Assembly (NCBI RefSeq): GCF_001949145.1
Contig: NW_019091386.1
Location: 1,723,986 to 1,787,985 of the forward strand
DNA length: 64,000 bases
Direction of reading: 5' to 3'
From: Acanthaster planci
Lineage: Eukaryota; Echinodermata; Asteroidea; Valvatida; Acanthasteridae
Positions 61,275-64,000 of this stretch are shown piece after piece; positions within the stretch are counted from its first letter, which is position 1; every line of letters begins with the position of its first letter. A program made the translations under genes and the position numbers. The notes under the pieces are model-generated. The model saw nothing but the letters and a program-made list of their open reading frames with translations, did not search any database and was not told where the DNA came from.

Positions 61275-64000
61275 CTAGCGTTCAAAGCAGCAAATGATGA
61301 AACGCCAGTTATTAAACTACATAACCAATTAATTCATCTCGGTCCAATATAAGACACAGAAAGAAATATGAATCCATCGATCTGCTTGACTATACCCTAT
61401 TGTCGAGGTGTCACAGTGTAGCTTCAGCTCAGTCAAACATTATAATATGTTCCAATCGTTTTACGTACACTGCAGCCTGCTACTTCTTGTTCACACATTA
61501 AGGTGCACCACTGTTCTCTGCAATACCTATCCCCTGTTATGGTCATTACGATAGTACAAGTCCTCGTCTTGCACCCAGTCTCTGACAAGGCTGTCACTTC
61601 ACACTTACACTGTTTCAGCTCAATTATGACACGGCAGAGTGCGTGGATACCGACCAACCCCTATAGTATCTGAATTGTCGTTCACTTCGTGTACGTGTAT
61701 ATACATGTACAATGTGACAAGTCAATGTACAAATAGGTTACACAACTTCGATACACTGTCCCTGGAGTTACCACCGCTCCATTATTAAAAGCTGAAGCAG
61801 TGGGTTTTAATATTGCTAGTATTGGTTCCGTCGAACGGAAGAGAGCACCAACCACTGATGTTTGATCTGCTCTCGTGGAAGCAACACGCAGCACCTGCCA
61901 GGGTTTAAAGTCACTCGCCCAAGCAAAGACATTCTAGGGCTATGTTCGCCAAGCTTTATTGATGGCAACATTTTCGACCCTGTTTTAAAACCCTCCATTT
62001 GCTTCACTGTGGGCCAATAAACACGTCGTAGAAAGAGGTTTGATATTTGAAATTTCATGAAGAATGGAAAAGACATAACGAAAAATCCTAGAAGGAAATT
62101 AAACTACCTGAATCTTATTTATAAACACAAAAAGAATCACGTTTTTAAAAGTGTCATGGGTTAAGATCCCTCTCCCGCCATATCTTGTGTTCAACCCAGA
62201 GCCGTGTACTGAGAGCGTTGCGACATAAGTGTCACCATTGGTGGAAACAAACTTGCAACAAACTTCCCTGCATTGCAGTTCAGTTGCTGATTGTAAGTTG
62301 CCGAAAGTTCATCATTTGTGCCCATTTCAACTTGCACACTGCTATTGTGGGAGATGTGTTAGTTGAGGATAACCACTTTCTGGGTCAAGTGCATGATGAG
62401 CAGTAATCGGAGGTTAACAGTACAGACAATGCATTATCTATCAGGTACAATCCAGGCCCGTTTTTACACTGTCGAGTGTTACAGCTGTGATATGTATAAC
62501 AAGTATCGGCCTGATAATGGCAAGCGGGTTGTTTCATGCGATTAATCCGAGTGCATCGAGATGATGCGGATCGACACTGGTTCACCTGGACCAAATTATT
62601 CAAGAAGTGATCGCAAGCGGTCCTCTTTGATGTCGTAATACCATCCCTTCAAGTACTCAGTTCCAGCGTGCAGGGGCGCAAGTCGAAGGCTAAACACATG
62701 CGCATTTAGAAGACGTGGTTTTGTATTCTAAACGAAGCAGCAATTGACTGAAAAGTGGTGACTCAATCCACACTATTTAAAAATGGACGTAGCGATACTT
62801 TACACAACCGTGATGGTGTTCAGTTCAACCAACGTGCAGTCATTTTCACAAACCACGAACAGCCTTTCTGATTCTCAAGCAATCGTCTCGAAAAACTGTC
62901 ATGAGTGCATGCACTAAACGTCAAATCAGGCAGATACGTGCATGTTATCACAACGAATACTGTCCACAACGATTAAACTATAGATACGTAGGCTTCCAAA
63001 TACCAAAACTGAACGTTATTTATGTTCCCTTTTATGCTGAAGTTGAACTTAGAGAGCAATATTCTTACAACTCTGCTAAGTAAACAGAGATCAGAATAAT
63101 TTCAAATATCGTGACTCCACCATAAAACCCCACTGATGCTCGACATTTACATGCAAATTATATCCACAAACGACGGAACAACGATTGCTTGAAATATGCG
63201 GACCCTGCATGCATAGGTCTATACTGAGCGCACCATCCGTGCCCCTTTAAATTGAAATTTAAAAGCGAAGATTACCGAGAGACACACACGGAATATCAGC
63301 CCCGTGCAGAAGTCGCGTGCTTGTACGGCGCAGTCCAGCCGACATTAAGGCTACTTCATTAGCTCAATTAAACTCCTCCATTGCCGGGCAACCTCGTACA
63401 CAAGGCGTTATCCGCCCCATAACCCTCGCAGTTACTGGAGATCTGATTTCACGGGCCGCTAGACATTACGCCCTTGAAACCCCAGCCCCGCTTTTAACCG
63501 TGATAGGGAAAGGGTACAGACTTGCGTATTCAATCCATTCCCAATATTCTTCATTATTTTTCCCGTTGCTTTTGTTTAAGCTAATGCCCAATGGAAATCG
63601 AACTTGTTTCATGAACATAAGGAACTAGCTAAGAGCACGTTCTGGGAAAATAGCTATCTTCTCGCTCGAAAAGCGATCCGTATACGTGTACATAGGCGTA
63701 GTGTCGCTTTTGTTTTTGCCCTACTTTTGCCTTCTGAATTTTAATTAAGATGTTCACATATCAAGTAATATGTATTTTGTGTTAGCATTACATTCTTTCA
63801 CATTAAATTTTAGTTTGCATTGGAATTTGGTTAGAATTCAAAAAATTTAAATAAACATAGGAACATGGAACACTGGTAATTTGAACGAGGTGAAAAATAC
63901 GGTGTGACGTGCGCTGTTGCTTTGCCAAAGACAAATCCGATCACGTCATTATTGGGTGCGCTCGATTACATATAGCTTTCCGTGTACATACACCCTGGAT
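61275..64000. other. Upstream intron or 5' flank, no exon identified
   Basis: The sequence is AT-rich with moderate CpG, few TACATG repeats (one near 61700) and no long domain-like open frame on either strand. The acceptor at 61276-61275 implies an upstream exon, which I cannot find here; it may be a small or non-coding first exon, or lie beyond 64 kb. I see no TATA or initiator arrangement I would call a promoter. Confidence 0.55.

Overview
The window looks like part of an animal (metazoan) genome. The only gene I can support is a single, very long, multi-exon gene on the minus strand. It is spread over almost the whole 64 kb, with exons separated by AT-rich introns of 0.8 to 26.7 kb full of repeats. 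I see no operons, ribosome binding sites, CRISPR arrays, rRNA genes or transposase/reverse-transcriptase ORFs. The repeat landscape (dense TACATG/CATGTA palindromic hexamers, a tRNA-derived SINE, short foldback elements) suggests a marine invertebrate, perhaps an invertebrate deuterostome such as an echinoderm or amphioxus. That assignment is inference and I cannot fix the species.

Reading the minus strand 5' to 3' (high to low coordinates), nine exons join with consistent reading phase: 61274-60351, 57556-57301, 53288-53062, 49481-49248, 48321-47797, 39631-38771, 12052-11734, 1380-1124 and 306-164. Together they encode about 1,248 residues of an incomplete protein. The order of recognisable parts is: a helical, armadillo-like N-terminal region interrupted by Ser/Arg/Pro-rich linkers; a RasGEF N-terminal (REM) domain; a FERM-like module (F2 and F3 lobes, with a His/Gln-rich insertion in F2; no clear F1); then the start of a catalytic RasGEF (CDC25) domain, which runs off the left edge. 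The gene is therefore a guanine nucleotide exchange factor for a small Ras-family GTPase (Ras, Rap or Ral, undecided), probably membrane- or cortex-associated through FERM. Both gene ends lie outside the window: the 3' end certainly, the 5' end probably.

Region by region: 0-1.4 kb holds the two RasGEF catalytic exons; 1.4-11.7 kb is an intron with one tentative linker exon; 11.7-12.1 kb is the FERM F3 exon; 12-38.8 kb is a 26.7 kb intron with repeats and one plausible alternative terminal exon (27.66-27.79 kb) ending in a stop next to AATAAA; 38.8-39.6 kb is the FERM F2 exon; 39.6-47.8 kb is an intron with an intact-looking SINE; 47.8-49.5 kb carries two REM exons joined by an apparent GC-AG intron; 49.5-60.4 kb holds two small exons and several foldback elements; 60.4-61.3 kb is the large first visible exon; 61.3-64 kb is upstream sequence in which I find no exon.

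The most interesting observations are the FERM module placed between REM and CDC25, a possible intronic-polyadenylation isoform lacking the catalytic domain, the GC-AG splice donor, and an abrupt change in CpG content and repeat content near 50.5-51 kb.
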